Assembly (NCBI GenBank): GCA_964527535.1
Contig: CAZGPW010000188.1
Span: 1-35,894 of the forward strand
Origin: JAQIBY01 sp964527535
GTDB taxonomy: Bacteria > Bacteroidota > Bacteroidia > Bacteroidales > ML635J-15
Direction of reading: 5' to 3'
DNA: 35,894 nucleotides
Positions 9,789 through 17,253 of the stretch are shown one piece after another. Within the stretch, counting starts at the first letter, position 1. Each line of letters starts with the position of its first letter. The translations under genes were made by a program, and so were the position numbers. The notes below the pieces were generated by a model. It did no database searches and was not told where the DNA came from. It worked only from the letters and a program-made list of their open reading frames with translations.

Positions 9789-10301
9789 TTATTTCCATAT
9801 TTTTGAAATCTCGGTATATACTGCTCCCAAAATAGCCAAACCAAAAAACAGGTACATAATGTACAAGCCAGCACCAACCCTCTTTGAAATTTCATTGTTA
9901 ACTTCAAAATCAAGTTTGTCAATGCCCACTATAGGAGGAATGGCTTCAGAGGCCAAACTATAACCGAGAATAATAACCAAAGCAATAATGCCAATGGATA
10001 CCAGGTTGGCAATCAAGCCTCTACGACTCTCAAGCATAGTCTTTACAAACCTGTATAATGCGGCAAGCACACTAATGGCGGCCACCACTATCAGTAAACC
10101 CATGGCAAAATTGAGAATTGTACCATGCCAGTTATCGGCTATTTCGTTAACCCGTTCTACCTTCGCTTCATTTGGCAACTGTTCTGCCTGCATTAATTTG
10201 GCTTCCAGAACAGAACTGTCTTTAGCAAAAAACAACACAGCAAGCACTGCAGCTGCAACAAACAAAGCTATCGATACGTATTTAAATATTTTGTTCAACA
10301 T
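9789..10301 (-). CDS. Four-helix membrane protein of the exb operon, function unknown
   Basis: A 170-aa integral membrane protein with four predicted helices (about 8-26, 62-86, 96-114 and 146-166) and a periplasmic or cytoplasmic loop rich in charged residues at 28-58. I do not recognise a named domain. It sits five bases downstream of the exbB-like gene and 69 bases upstream of exbD, so it is almost certainly part of the same transcript. I recall similar uncharacterised proteins between exbB and exbD in other Bacteroidetes, which would suggest an accessory subunit of the proton-driven complex. That role is inference only. Confidence 0.75.
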   Translation of the reverse strand: MLNKIFKYVSIALFVAAAVLAVLFFAKDSSVLEAKLMQAEQLPNEAKVERVNEIADNWHGTILNFAMGLLIVVAAISVLAALYRFVKTMLESRRGLIANLVSIGIIALVIILGYSLASEAIPPIVGIDKLDFEVNNEISKRVGAGLYIMYLFFGLAILGAVYTEISKIWK

Positions 10302-10306
10302 AATGT

Positions 10307-11155
10307 TTATGCTTTATTATTCTTGTATTCATTTAAAATGTCAATCAACGTAATTGACGCATCTTCCATATCATTAACGATAGCATCAATTTTAGAAACG
10401 ATGTAGTTGTAGAATACCTGAAGGATCACAGCAACAATCAAACCGGAAACCGTTGTGATCAGTGCTATTTTAATACCACCTGCAACCAATGAAGGGTTGA
10501 TATCCCCTGCAGCTTCAATGGCATCAAAAGCTCCGATCATACCAATTACCGTACCCATAAATCCAAGCATCGGGGCAATGGCGATAAACAGAGCAATCCA
10601 GGTCAGGTTTCTTTCAAGCAATCCCATTTGAACCGATCCGTAAGAGACCACAGATTTTTCTACGACATCAATACCTGCATCGTAACGATCAAGCCCCTGA
10701 TAGAAAATACTGGCAACAGGGCCGCGGGTGTTTCTGCATACATCCTTGGCAGCTTCAATTCCCCCTTCATTAAGGGCATTTTCAACATTTTCAAGCAATT
10801 TCTTGCTGTTGGTTGAAGCCAGATTCAGGTAGATGATACGCTCAAATGCGATTGCTAAACCAAGAATCAATGCAACAAGCACAAATCCCATGAAAGTAGG
10901 ACCACCTTCAATGAATTTTGTTTTAATCTGCTGATGTAAAGCTCCATTTTCTTCTTCTTCAGCTTCAGCTTCAGCTTCTTCTTCAGTTTCGCTTGCTGCA
11001 GGCTGGTCTTCTTCAGCTTGTTCAGCCTTGGCAGAATCTTCCGCTTGTTCGGTGGTTGTCTCGTCAACCTCTTCAGTTTCATCTTGTGCAACTGAAGTTG
11101 ATACTCCAATCATGAGTATCCCTGCTAATGTGAGTAATGCTAATAACTTTTTCAT
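10307..11155 (-). CDS. exbB: MotA/TolQ/ExbB-family proton channel protein with acidic N-terminal tract
   Basis: The proton-channel subunit of an Exb/Tol-type energy-transducing complex, 282 aa. A probable signal peptide ends at STSVAQ (residue 24). It is followed by a strongly acidic Glu/Ala/Thr-rich tract (25-70) not found in E. coli ExbB, then the family core. The core has TM1 (about 87-104), a cytoplasmic domain, TM2 (about 184-206, MLGFMGTVIGM) and TM3 (about 227-248, ALITTVSGLIVAV). The helix threonines (Thr201, Thr234/235) match conserved pore positions. It is the first gene of the operon, followed by the four-helix protein and two ExbDs. The acidic tract is encoded by a hexamer-like repeat. 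Confidence 0.92.
   Translation of the reverse strand: MKKLLALLTLAGILMIGVSTSVAQDETEEVDETTTEQAEDSAKAEQAEEDQPAASETEEEAEAEAEEEENGALHQQIKTKFIEGGPTFMGFVLVALILGLAIAFERIIYLNLASTNSKKLLENVENALNEGGIEAAKDVCRNTRGPVASIFYQGLDRYDAGIDVVEKSVVSYGSVQMGLLERNLTWIALFIAIAPMLGFMGTVIGMIGAFDAIEAAGDINPSLVAGGIKIALITTVSGLIVAVILQVFYNYIVSKIDAIVNDMEDASITLIDILNEYKNNKA
10951..10990 (-). repeat. CTTCAG-type microsatellite within the exbB coding region
   Basis: Plus-strand CTTCTTCTTC is followed by repeated AGCTTC units and then CTTCTTCTTCAG, encoding the Glu/Ala-rich run EEEAEAEAEEEE. Because repeat units are multiples of three, length changes would keep the frame and alter only the acidic tract. Confidence 0.7.
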
Positions 11156-11231
11156 GGTTAAAAAAACATTTAGATGTTACTTATTTTCATTTATTTTATT
11201 ACAAATTCTTCTTTTCTTACTTGTTTTTACG

Positions 11232-11319
11232 CGGAGAGAGGGGGATTCGAACCCCCGATACGGGGATACCGTATACACGCTTTCCAGGCGTGCGCCTTCG
11301 ACCGCTCGGCCACCTCTCC
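11232..11319 (-). tRNA. tRNA-Ser (anticodon GGA)
   Basis: The minus strand gives an 88-nt class II tRNA. The acceptor arm pairs GGAGAGG with TCTCTCC (one G-U pair). The D-arm contains TGGCCGAGCGGTCGAAGG. The anticodon loop reads CTGGAAA, giving GGA, which reads UCC/UCU. A long variable arm (TATACGGTATCCCCGTA) follows, then the T-arm GGGGGTTCGAATCCCCC. The discriminator is G, as expected for serine. CCA is not encoded. It lies between the exb operon and tatD, same strand. Confidence 0.97.
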
Positions 11320-11420
11320 CTGCTATCTCAATGAACATTCACCTTTCAATTTCAGGGCTGCAAAATAAACAATTTTTTTAATCTTAAAAAATATTCTGTT
11401 AATAAAATGCAACAGATTTT

Positions 11421-12188
11421 TCATTCCCTTAGGTTAAAACATTCAATGGCATTTTTTTTCGTGGTTTCTGCAATGAATTCAAGGGGCACACTGTATATTT
11501 CAGCCAGTTTTTGTGCAGTAACCCGTATTAAAGCAGGTTCGTTACGCTTTCCTCTAAACGGATGCGGGGCAAGGAAAGGGGCATCTGTTTCCAATACGAG
11601 CTTTGCGGGATCAAGATGTTTAAGAACATTTGGCAGGGGGCTGTTTTTAAACGTCACATTACCACCCACTCCGATCAAAAAACCTAAATCAATAACTTCT
11701 TTTGCCTGCATTTTATTGCCTTCAAAGCAATGAAAAACACCATTTGGTATTTTCTGCATTGATGTTAATTGTTTGATCACTTCCTCTGTAGCTGACCGGG
11801 AATGAATGGAAACAGGGAGGTTTTTTCCGGCAGCCCATTCACACTGGGTACGGAAAGCATCAATCTGTTGATGTTTGTATGTATCATCCCAATACAAGTC
11901 AATACCGATTTCACCAACGGCCACAAAAGCATCTGTTTTCAAAAATGTTTCCAGGTAACCCAGTTCATCAATGTAATTGTGTTTCACAGATCCCGGATGC
12001 AATCCAATCATACAATGTACTCTGCCAGGATAAGACCCTGCACAAAACAGCATGTCTTTTACTGTTGACCGGTCAATGTTGGGCAACAATATTTTTTCCA
12101 CCCCCGCTTGTTTGGCTTTGAACATCATAAAACCAAAATCAGCGCTAAAATGCGGTAAATAAATATGTGTATGTGTATCTATAAACAT
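11421..12188 (-). CDS. tatD: TatD-family metal-dependent deoxyribonuclease
   Basis: A cytoplasmic metal-dependent hydrolase of the TatD family, associated with DNA 3'-5' exonuclease activity and DNA quality control. The ATG at 12188 gives the expected N-terminus MFIDTHTH; the upstream TTG at 12209 adds seven unlikely residues. Counting from 12209, the metal ligands are His13 and His15 (DTHTH), Glu100 (GEIGID), His136 (IHSR), His160 (FHCFEG) and Asp209 (ETDAPFLAPHP), all canonical. About 255 aa matches the family. It stands alone, with tRNA-Ser downstream and a repeat-bearing gap upstream. Confidence 0.93.
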   Translation of the reverse strand: MFIDTHTHIYLPHFSADFGFMMFKAKQAGVEKILLPNIDRSTVKDMLFCAGSYPGRVHCMIGLHPGSVKHNYIDELGYLETFLKTDAFVAVGEIGIDLYWDDTYKHQQIDAFRTQCEWAAGKNLPVSIHSRSATEEVIKQLTSMQKIPNGVFHCFEGNKMQAKEVIDLGFLIGVGGNVTFKNSPLPNVLKHLDPAKLVLETDAPFLAPHPFRGKRNEPALIRVTAQKLAEIYSVPLEFIAETTKKNAIECFNLRE

Positions 12189-12411
12189 ATCGCAAAATAA
12201 AGAAAACAAAGTGAAAAGATAAAACCATCAGATATCCTGACTTAGCAATAAAAAAGTGTCGCAATAATTACATACATCAAGTATTTGGTTGGCAGTTGGC
12301 AACTGATTTTACGACAATATTATTTATTTATATATCATTTTAACTTACTGATAATCTATGGTTCAGAAGTTCTGAATCATTGAAAATAAAATATGAGTAA
12401 CAGGTTGTTCC

Positions 12412-12548
12412 CTAACCCGGATAAACCGGAAAGTTCAAAATCCAAAACTTGTCCGGCGTAATGAAATGAAGACGTGACCTGTACCGACGGATGACGGTAG
12501 CTCAAAAACCTGTCCGGCGTAGCTCAGCGAAGACGTATCCAAAATAAA
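12412..12548. repeat. Inverted, partly degraded copies of the repeat found at 1-265
   Basis: Reading this stretch in reverse complement recovers the 1-125 repeat. 12470-12548 matches 48-125 almost throughout, including the GACGGATGACGGTAG tail. 12441-12474 is a more diverged second unit. 12412-12433 matches 244-265 inverted. The order of the pieces differs at the two sites, so this is a mosaic rather than a simple inverted duplication. No coding capacity is seen in the 12189-12747 gap. Confidence 0.75.
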
Positions 12549-12553
12549 TCCAT

Positions 12554-12644
12554 CCGTGATAATCCGTATCATCTGCGTTATCTGTGTTCCATTTTATACT
12601 ATTTATTTGAACCCGGATAACACAGATATGACGGATTTACACGG
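12554..12644. repeat. Imperfect inverted repeat, 35-bp arms
   Basis: Arm 12554-12588 (starting CCGTGATAATCCGT) pairs with arm 12610-12644 (ending GACGGATTTACACGG) with roughly seven mismatches around a 21-base spacer. I recall similar 'ATCCGTGTTATC' strings as common intergenic filler in Bacteroidetes. No protein is encoded. Confidence 0.6.
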
Positions 12645-12682
12645 TTAATTTTGGATAATTTTCCGGTTCATAAACAAAATAA

Positions 12683-12716
12683 CAAAAGCTGCACAAATAA
12701 TATTGTACAGCTTTTG
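12683..12716 (-). terminator. Rho-independent terminator of gdhA
   Basis: The minus strand folds as CAAAAGCTG against CAGCTTTTG, extended by TACAA/TTGTG to about 14 bp with a short AT loop, followed by T-rich TTATTTTGTTT. It lies about 30 bases past the gdhA stop. Confidence 0.85.
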
Positions 12717-12747
12717 CAAGGTTTATATGTTATTTGTTTATGCAGTA

Positions 12748-14094
12748 TTAAACAATGCCCTGGGCTATCATAGCATCAGCGACTTTAACAAAGCCACCGA
12801 TGTTAGCACCTTTAATATAATCAATATGGCCATCATCTTCTTTACCAAACTGCACACACTGGTCGTGAATGTCTCCCATGATTTTTTGGAGTTTTTCGTC
12901 CACATCTTCGAATGTCCAGCTCAGGCGCATGGAGTTTTGTGTCATCTCAAGTCCTGATACAGCCACGCCACCAGCATTGGCAGCTTTTCCGGGAGCGAAC
13001 AATATTTTATGGTCGTAAAACAATTCAACCGCTTCCGGGGTACATGGCATGTTCGCACCTTCAACCACAGCAATCACACCATTATCAATAAGGTGTTTTG
13101 CATCTTCTTCCCCGAGTTCATTTTCACACGCACAAGGCAGGGCTATATCCACTTTCTGTTCCCACGGGCGTTTGCCGGGATAGAAAGTAGCCGAACTAAA
13201 CCTTTCAGCGTAAGGCGCAACAATATCTTCATTGGTAGCCCGAAGCTCCAGCATAAAATTAAATTTTTCTTCGGTATTGATGCCATCTGGATCATAGATA
13301 TAACCATCAGGCCCGGATAAAGTAACCACTTTACCACCAAGTTCGGTAGCTTTCTGGCATGCACCCCATGCAACATTACCAAAACCTGAGACAGAAATGG
13401 TTTTACCTTTGAGGTCTTTGTTTTGTGTTTTCAAAATATTGGCTGCAAAATACACAGCACCAAAGCCGGTTGCTTCAGGGCGGCCTATTGATCCACCCCA
13501 TTCGCGGCCTTTGCCGGTAAGAACGCCGGTAAATTCATTTTTCAGGCGTTTGTATTGCCCAAACATGTAACCAATTTCGCGTCCACCTACACCAATATCA
13601 CCAGCCGGCACATCAGTATTCGGCCCGATATGGCGGAACAATTCTGACATAAAACTCTGGCAAAAACGCATGATTTCAGCGTCTGATTTCCCTTTGGGGT
13701 TAAAATCAGATCCGCCTTTACCACCTCCCATAGGCAGGGTTGTAAGAGAATTTTTAAAAATCTGTTCAAAACCCAAAAATTTCAGGCTTGAAAGTGTAAC
13801 ACTCGGGTGAAAACGCAAGCCACCTTTGTAAGGGCCAATTGCCGAATTAAATTCCACACGGTATCCGCGGTTTACCTGGGCACGCCCATCGTCATCAATC
13901 CAAGGAACACGAAACATAATAACACGTTCGGGTTCAACCATCCTTTCAAGAATTTTAGCTTCCTTGTATTTCGGGTTTTCTTCAATAAACGGAATAAGCT
14001 TTTCAGCTACTTCATGTACTGCCTGGATAAATTCGGGTTGAGCAGGATTGGCTGCTTCAACCTTTTCCATAAATTCTTTTATTTGTGTTTCCAT
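12748..14094 (-). CDS. gdhA: Glutamate dehydrogenase (NAD(P)-dependent, hexameric type)
   Basis: Interconverts glutamate and 2-oxoglutarate plus ammonia in the cytoplasm, linking nitrogen and carbon metabolism. It is 448 aa, the usual size of hexameric bacterial GdhA. The glutamate-binding and catalytic region is intact: Lys90 in GPYKGG, Lys114, catalytic Lys126 in PMGGGKGGSD and Asp166 in VPAGDIGVGGRE. The Rossmann domain starts at about 230 with GFGNVAWG (237-244). Close similarity to the E. coli-type enzyme suggests NADP(H), but cofactor choice cannot be fixed by eye. It is monocistronic, with its own promoter-like box and a strong terminator. Confidence 0.97.
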   Translation of the reverse strand: METQIKEFMEKVEAANPAQPEFIQAVHEVAEKLIPFIEENPKYKEAKILERMVEPERVIMFRVPWIDDDGRAQVNRGYRVEFNSAIGPYKGGLRFHPSVTLSSLKFLGFEQIFKNSLTTLPMGGGKGGSDFNPKGKSDAEIMRFCQSFMSELFRHIGPNTDVPAGDIGVGGREIGYMFGQYKRLKNEFTGVLTGKGREWGGSIGRPEATGFGAVYFAANILKTQNKDLKGKTISVSGFGNVAWGACQKATELGGKVVTLSGPDGYIYDPDGINTEEKFNFMLELRATNEDIVAPYAERFSSATFYPGKRPWEQKVDIALPCACENELGEEDAKHLIDNGVIAVVEGANMPCTPEAVELFYDHKILFAPGKAANAGGVAVSGLEMTQNSMRLSWTFEDVDEKLQKIMGDIHDQCVQFGKEDDGHIDYIKGANIGGFVKVADAMIAQGIV

Positions 14095-14146
14095 AATAAT
14101 AATGTATTAAAAAGTTAAAAATTACACCTAACATCTTTATTTACAA

Positions 14147-14154
14147 CAAAGGTA
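14147..14154 (-). promoter_or_regulatory. Candidate -7 box (TACCTTTG) for gdhA
   Basis: TACCTTTG on the minus strand fits TAnnTTTG and would give a 5' leader of roughly 45 bases before the gdhA ATG at 14094. The -33 element is not clear. Confidence 0.55.
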
Positions 14155-14291
14155 CAATGAGTTTTTATAAAAATACAGAAAACTCTTTGTTATTCTTAAC
14201 ACCCAAATCGGCTCTTTTGTTCTGATAATCAACACTCTTCTATGACATTCCTTGTGTTAAAAAACATTTCATGACTAAAATCAATATTTTA

Positions 14292-15416
14292 CTATGCATT
14301 GAGGGCATAAATTTTACCGGGGAGCGCCTTAATAACAGATTTTATCTCCAGGTTTAACAAAGCAATGGACAAATCAGCAATATTTAGTCCGCTTAGCTTT
14401 GTAAGCAAATCGGTATCACAATATTCTTTTTCCGATAAAAGGCCCACAATTATTTTTTCATTATCCGTCATTTGAACATTAAACTCTAATTGTTGTTGAC
14501 GGGCAGGCGATTTTTTACGCCTGGATTTCCAGTTCATGATGTACAGGAGGTCATCAGCCGATTCCATCAGCATCGCCCGGTTTGTTTTTATGAGGTGATT
14601 ACATCCCCTGGCGTATTCGTCCTGTATCCTTCCGGGGACAGCAAACACCTCGCGGTTGTATGAATTGGCAATATCTGCTGTTACCATAGCCCCGCCTTTT
14701 CTGGCCGATTCCACCACAACGGTTGCATCCGATAAGCCGGCAATAATACGATTTCGCCTGACAAAATGTTTAGGGTCACGTTTTGATGTGGAATGGAATT
14801 CACTGACCAGGGCTCCTCCAGCTTTTACAATTTTTTCGGCAATTTTTGTATGAGCAACCGGATACACAATATCAAACCCATGGCCAAACACGGCTACCGT
14901 AGGCAACTCATTTTCAAGTGCAGCCTTATGAGCTGCCACATCAATGCCATAGGCCAGGCCACTCACAATCGCCGGATTGATACCGGCTTCAGAAATGCTT
15001 TTAATCAAACTCCCGGTTGTTTCACGTCCCCGGCTTGTAGCTTTACGTGTTCCAACCACAGCAATGGATTTATCGTTGACAACGCTTAAGTCACCTGCAT
15101 AATATAATATTAAGGGAGCATCAGCGCATTCAAACAATTTTTTCGGGTAAGCTTCATCGGTGAGGAAAACAAAATTGACATCATTGGCTTCCAAAAAACG
15201 GAGTTCCTCTTCAGCCCTTTCCAATGCCGCTTTTCTATAGGTTAGTATAGTGGAAGCGAAATATTTTCCAATGCCCTCAATGCGTTTTAACTGTGATGCT
15301 TTCATCGTAAAAACAGCATCAATTTCACCAAAAGCAGCAATCAGATTACGCGCTGAAACGGGGCCAATCCGCGGCATCATACTTATAGCAATCTGATATT
15401 GTTCTTTAGAGAGCAT
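14292..15416 (-). CDS. dprA: DNA-processing protein DprA/Smf
   Basis: DprA binds incoming single-stranded DNA and loads RecA during natural transformation. The gene is widespread, also in species not known to transform. I use the ATG at 15416 rather than the GTG at 15446. Residues count from 15446. An N-terminal helix-hairpin region (ISMMPRIGPVSARNLI, about 21-36) precedes the Rossmann-like domain, with GTRKATSRG (132-140), SGLAYGID (162-169) and RRNRIIAGLS (230-239). A small C-terminal winged-helix domain (about 325-384) is present. The family core is complete. It lies just downstream of the PH-like membrane protein gene, 70 bases apart, and may share its transcript. Confidence 0.95.
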   Translation of the reverse strand: MLSKEQYQIAISMMPRIGPVSARNLIAAFGEIDAVFTMKASQLKRIEGIGKYFASTILTYRKAALERAEEELRFLEANDVNFVFLTDEAYPKKLFECADAPLILYYAGDLSVVNDKSIAVVGTRKATSRGRETTGSLIKSISEAGINPAIVSGLAYGIDVAAHKAALENELPTVAVFGHGFDIVYPVAHTKIAEKIVKAGGALVSEFHSTSKRDPKHFVRRNRIIAGLSDATVVVESARKGGAMVTADIANSYNREVFAVPGRIQDEYARGCNHLIKTNRAMLMESADDLLYIMNWKSRRKKSPARQQQLEFNVQMTDNEKIIVGLLSEKEYCDTDLLTKLSGLNIADLSIALLNLEIKSVIKALPGKIYALNA

Positions 15417-15486
15417 GTAAACACTTTTGGCTCTATTGTCAGGCACTAATTAACATAAGATTTCATTTATGACTACAAGTTACTTT

Positions 15487-15945
15487 TCATCTGGTGCTTA
15501 ATTTGTCAAGGGTGTCAAGGATATCTCTTTTTTCTGATTTTTTCAGGGTATTGATGGAAACCGGCGGGTATTTTGACGTGCCTTTTTCTGTTTTTTGGTA
15601 CAATATGATTGATGTACGCAAACCAAAATTGCTTTTCTTAATTTTATACCCCACAAATTTACTTTTCGGTATTTCTATGGCATAATTATTTGCTAAAAAA
15701 GGCTGTAAGGACATGTAACGCAATACTATTTTTGAACCTTCGGTATTAAAATAAATGTAATTAAAACCACTCAAAAAAAACCATACAATGGCAAGTATAA
15801 AAACCGCTGTAAGCCCCAACTCAAAATAATGTTTTTCTGACCAGTGGAAAATAACGGATAAAACAATGAGAACAAGGTAAATCAAAATGGAAAGCATGAA
15901 CCCCAGCCGTATCCTGGTTGATAATTCTTTATTATTAATAAGCAT
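15487..15945 (-). CDS. Small membrane protein with PH-like domain, unknown function
   Basis: A 152-aa protein with two N-terminal transmembrane helices (about 15-33 and 41-60), then a soluble beta-rich part (65-150). The soluble part, beginning YIYFNTEGSKIVLRY, resembles bacterial PH-like domains. No catalytic motif is visible. It lies upstream of dprA on the same strand. The domain call rests on general pattern only, so the annotation should stay as hypothetical membrane protein. Confidence 0.7.
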   Translation of the reverse strand: MLINNKELSTRIRLGFMLSILIYLVLIVLSVIFHWSEKHYFELGLTAVFILAIVWFFLSGFNYIYFNTEGSKIVLRYMSLQPFLANNYAIEIPKSKFVGYKIKKSNFGLRTSIILYQKTEKGTSKYPPVSINTLKKSEKRDILDTLDKLSTR

Positions 15946-16193
15946 ACTATCTGAGTTTTAGTTATTATTTCACATCGGCGTTAAATCAATTGTGTGCGCC
16001 TTGGTTTTCACAAATCAACATAACAAAGTAAATATTTTTTTCTCTATCGTACAAGCACATAATTAATAATGGGACAAATCCAAAAAAGTGGAAGCATGAT
16101 GGCACCAGGGAACTATAGGGTGATGGTGGAATTGTTCGATTGTTCAAATGTGAGATTGGTAAGATGGTGGGATTTTCAGGTTTGAGATTAGTT

Positions 16194-16416
16194 GGGCGTG
16201 CCCCTTATTTCTAAACCTGGAAAAACTTTACGAAAGTTTGGAACTTTCGTAAAGGTCGCCAGCCTTAGAAATAAGGGTCGGTCTCCGGCTATTAGCTGCT
16301 TTGCTTCGCCTTCAGCCTTGGTATGCTGTGGCCAGGAGCTCCGCTTGTCGCTCTGCCACAGCAACAGGCAGTAAGGCTCATCAGCAGCAGGCTAACCGCC
16401 TACGCCCTCACGCAGG
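16194..16416. repeat. REP/MITE-like structured palindromic element
   Basis: The element opens with GGGCGTGCCCC. Outer arms CCCTTATTTCTAA (16202-16214) and TTAGAAATAAGGG (16265-16277) pair perfectly. Inside, CTGG/CCAG pair, and CTTTACGAAAGTT (16226-16238) pairs perfectly with 16242-16254 around a TGG loop. A GGTCGGTCTCCGGCTATTAG segment follows, then a second fold (TGCTGTGGC 16324-16332 with GCCACAGCA 16355-16363, closed by AGCCTT/AAGGCT). It ends near CCTACGCCCTCACGC. The overall plan resembles GGGCGT...GGTCGGGCT repeats I recall in many Bacteroidota genomes. No transposase is present. Confidence 0.65.
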
Positions 16417-16617
16417 AAGGGAGATGGAGTGAGGGAGAGATAGCACGATGGCGAGATAGTCCGGTAAACAATATATATGTAGCAATGAATATGCACAAAA
16501 TGTGGATGTTCCCCTTATCCACTATGGTTTCGCCAGACACAGTCCTGTTTTTACACCATAAAGGTTTTTGAACTTAGGTTTTAGAATCTCCCGTATGGCA
16601 GAATCTGAAAACTAAAG

Positions 16618-16659
16618 TATCTTCTTTGCAGTTCCCCTGTTTTCCCAGGGGCGAGCACT
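16618..16659. repeat. Direct repeat copy 1 with CCCC/GGGG hairpin and GCGAGCACT tail
   Basis: TTCTTTGCAGTTCCCCTG, then a short T-rich loop and CCAGGGGCGAGCACT. CCCCTG pairs with CAGGGG. A second copy lies at 16878-16920 in the same orientation. Confidence 0.7.
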
Positions 16660-16730
16660 CTCATATAACTCTTTTACAAAGCACACATAATAAGCAATTT
16701 AACTAATTACTCCAAATCTAAAAAAGAATT

Positions 16731-16830
16731 GAATAACGAACATCAGAACATTAGAATATCGAATGATGAATTATAATTTTGGCTTTTTAGTTCATAATTC
16801 GATTGTTCTGATGTTCATTATTCTTTATTC
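16731..16830. repeat. Long imperfect inverted repeat (about 40-bp arms)
   Basis: Arm 16731-16772 and arm 16791-16830 are reverse complements, with a perfect 13-base core GAACATCAGAACA and outer ATCGAA/TTCGAT pairing. The left arm carries about eight extra bases. The spacer is short and T-rich. It lies between the two direct repeats. Confidence 0.7.
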
Positions 16831-16877
16831 ATGTAGATATTGGGGTTATATGCGCTTTGCATAGGCAAATTTTAGTT

Positions 16878-16920
16878 ATCTTTTTTGAAGTTCCCCTATT
16901 TTTCCCCGGGGGCGAGCACT
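16878..16920. repeat. Direct repeat copy 2 with CCCC/GGGG hairpin and GCGAGCACT tail
   Basis: A second copy of the 16618 repeat: TTGAAGTTCCCCTA, T-rich loop, CCCCGGGGGCGAGCACT. The hairpin arms are kept although the bases changed (CCCC against GGGGG), which hints that structure matters. Confidence 0.7.
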
Positions 16921-17177
16921 GATTATGAATTTCCATTCATTTTAATCCCAAAAAACCGGTATTTTCCATGAATTTATAGTAACATTTCAAGCTTTCAGGC
17001 ATTATTACAGCCTTTATTACCAAAATAACGTGCCTTCCTAACGCCTCAACTATTTTTAACTCATTTACTATCTGATACTTAAAATTATTTTGTTGTTTAA
17101 AAAAAAATGCTTATAATTGATGTTTGAATGGAAATATTTAATTATTTTGGTGCTTTAAGAAAAAAATTATCAAAATA

Positions 17178-17210
17178 TTTGTGATTTTTCTAAAAATAAA
17201 GATACTTTTG
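17178..17210 (+). promoter_or_regulatory. Bacteroidetes-type promoter for the lipocalin-like lipoprotein
   Basis: TTTG at 17178-17181 and TACTTTTG at 17203-17210, separated by 21 bases, match the -33 TTTG and -7 TAnnTTTG consensus and spacing well. The start codon lies 43 bases downstream. Confidence 0.65.
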
Positions 17211-17253
17211 TGTGATTTGATTTTTTCATGAAATAGAATAAACCTGATATAAG

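Larger units (their letters stand above)
15946..17177. other. Gene-free, repeat-rich intergenic island
   Basis: About 1.2 kb with no convincing gene. The short open frames at 16192-16374 and 16323-16571 run through structured repeats and look like no protein. Contents in order: AT-rich leader of the PH-like gene, low-complexity GATGG-rich sequence (16090-16185), a structured palindromic element (16194-16416), a second GATGG/GAGG-rich stretch (16417-16465), two direct repeats with internal hairpins (16618-16659, 16878-16920), a long inverted repeat between them (16731-16830), and AT-rich DNA up to the lipoprotein promoter. Confidence 0.75.

Noticed and set aside
10867..11109. An 80-aa lysine/leucine-rich open frame overlapping the exbB start
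   Set aside because: It lies on the same strand as exbB in another frame, and its Lys-rich content is a by-product of the GAA/GCT-rich acidic tract.
16192..16571. Two overlapping short open frames (60 and 82 aa) in the intergenic island
   Set aside because: They run through palindromic repeat sequence, have odd composition, no promoter box and no familiar motif. Repeat DNA explains them better.
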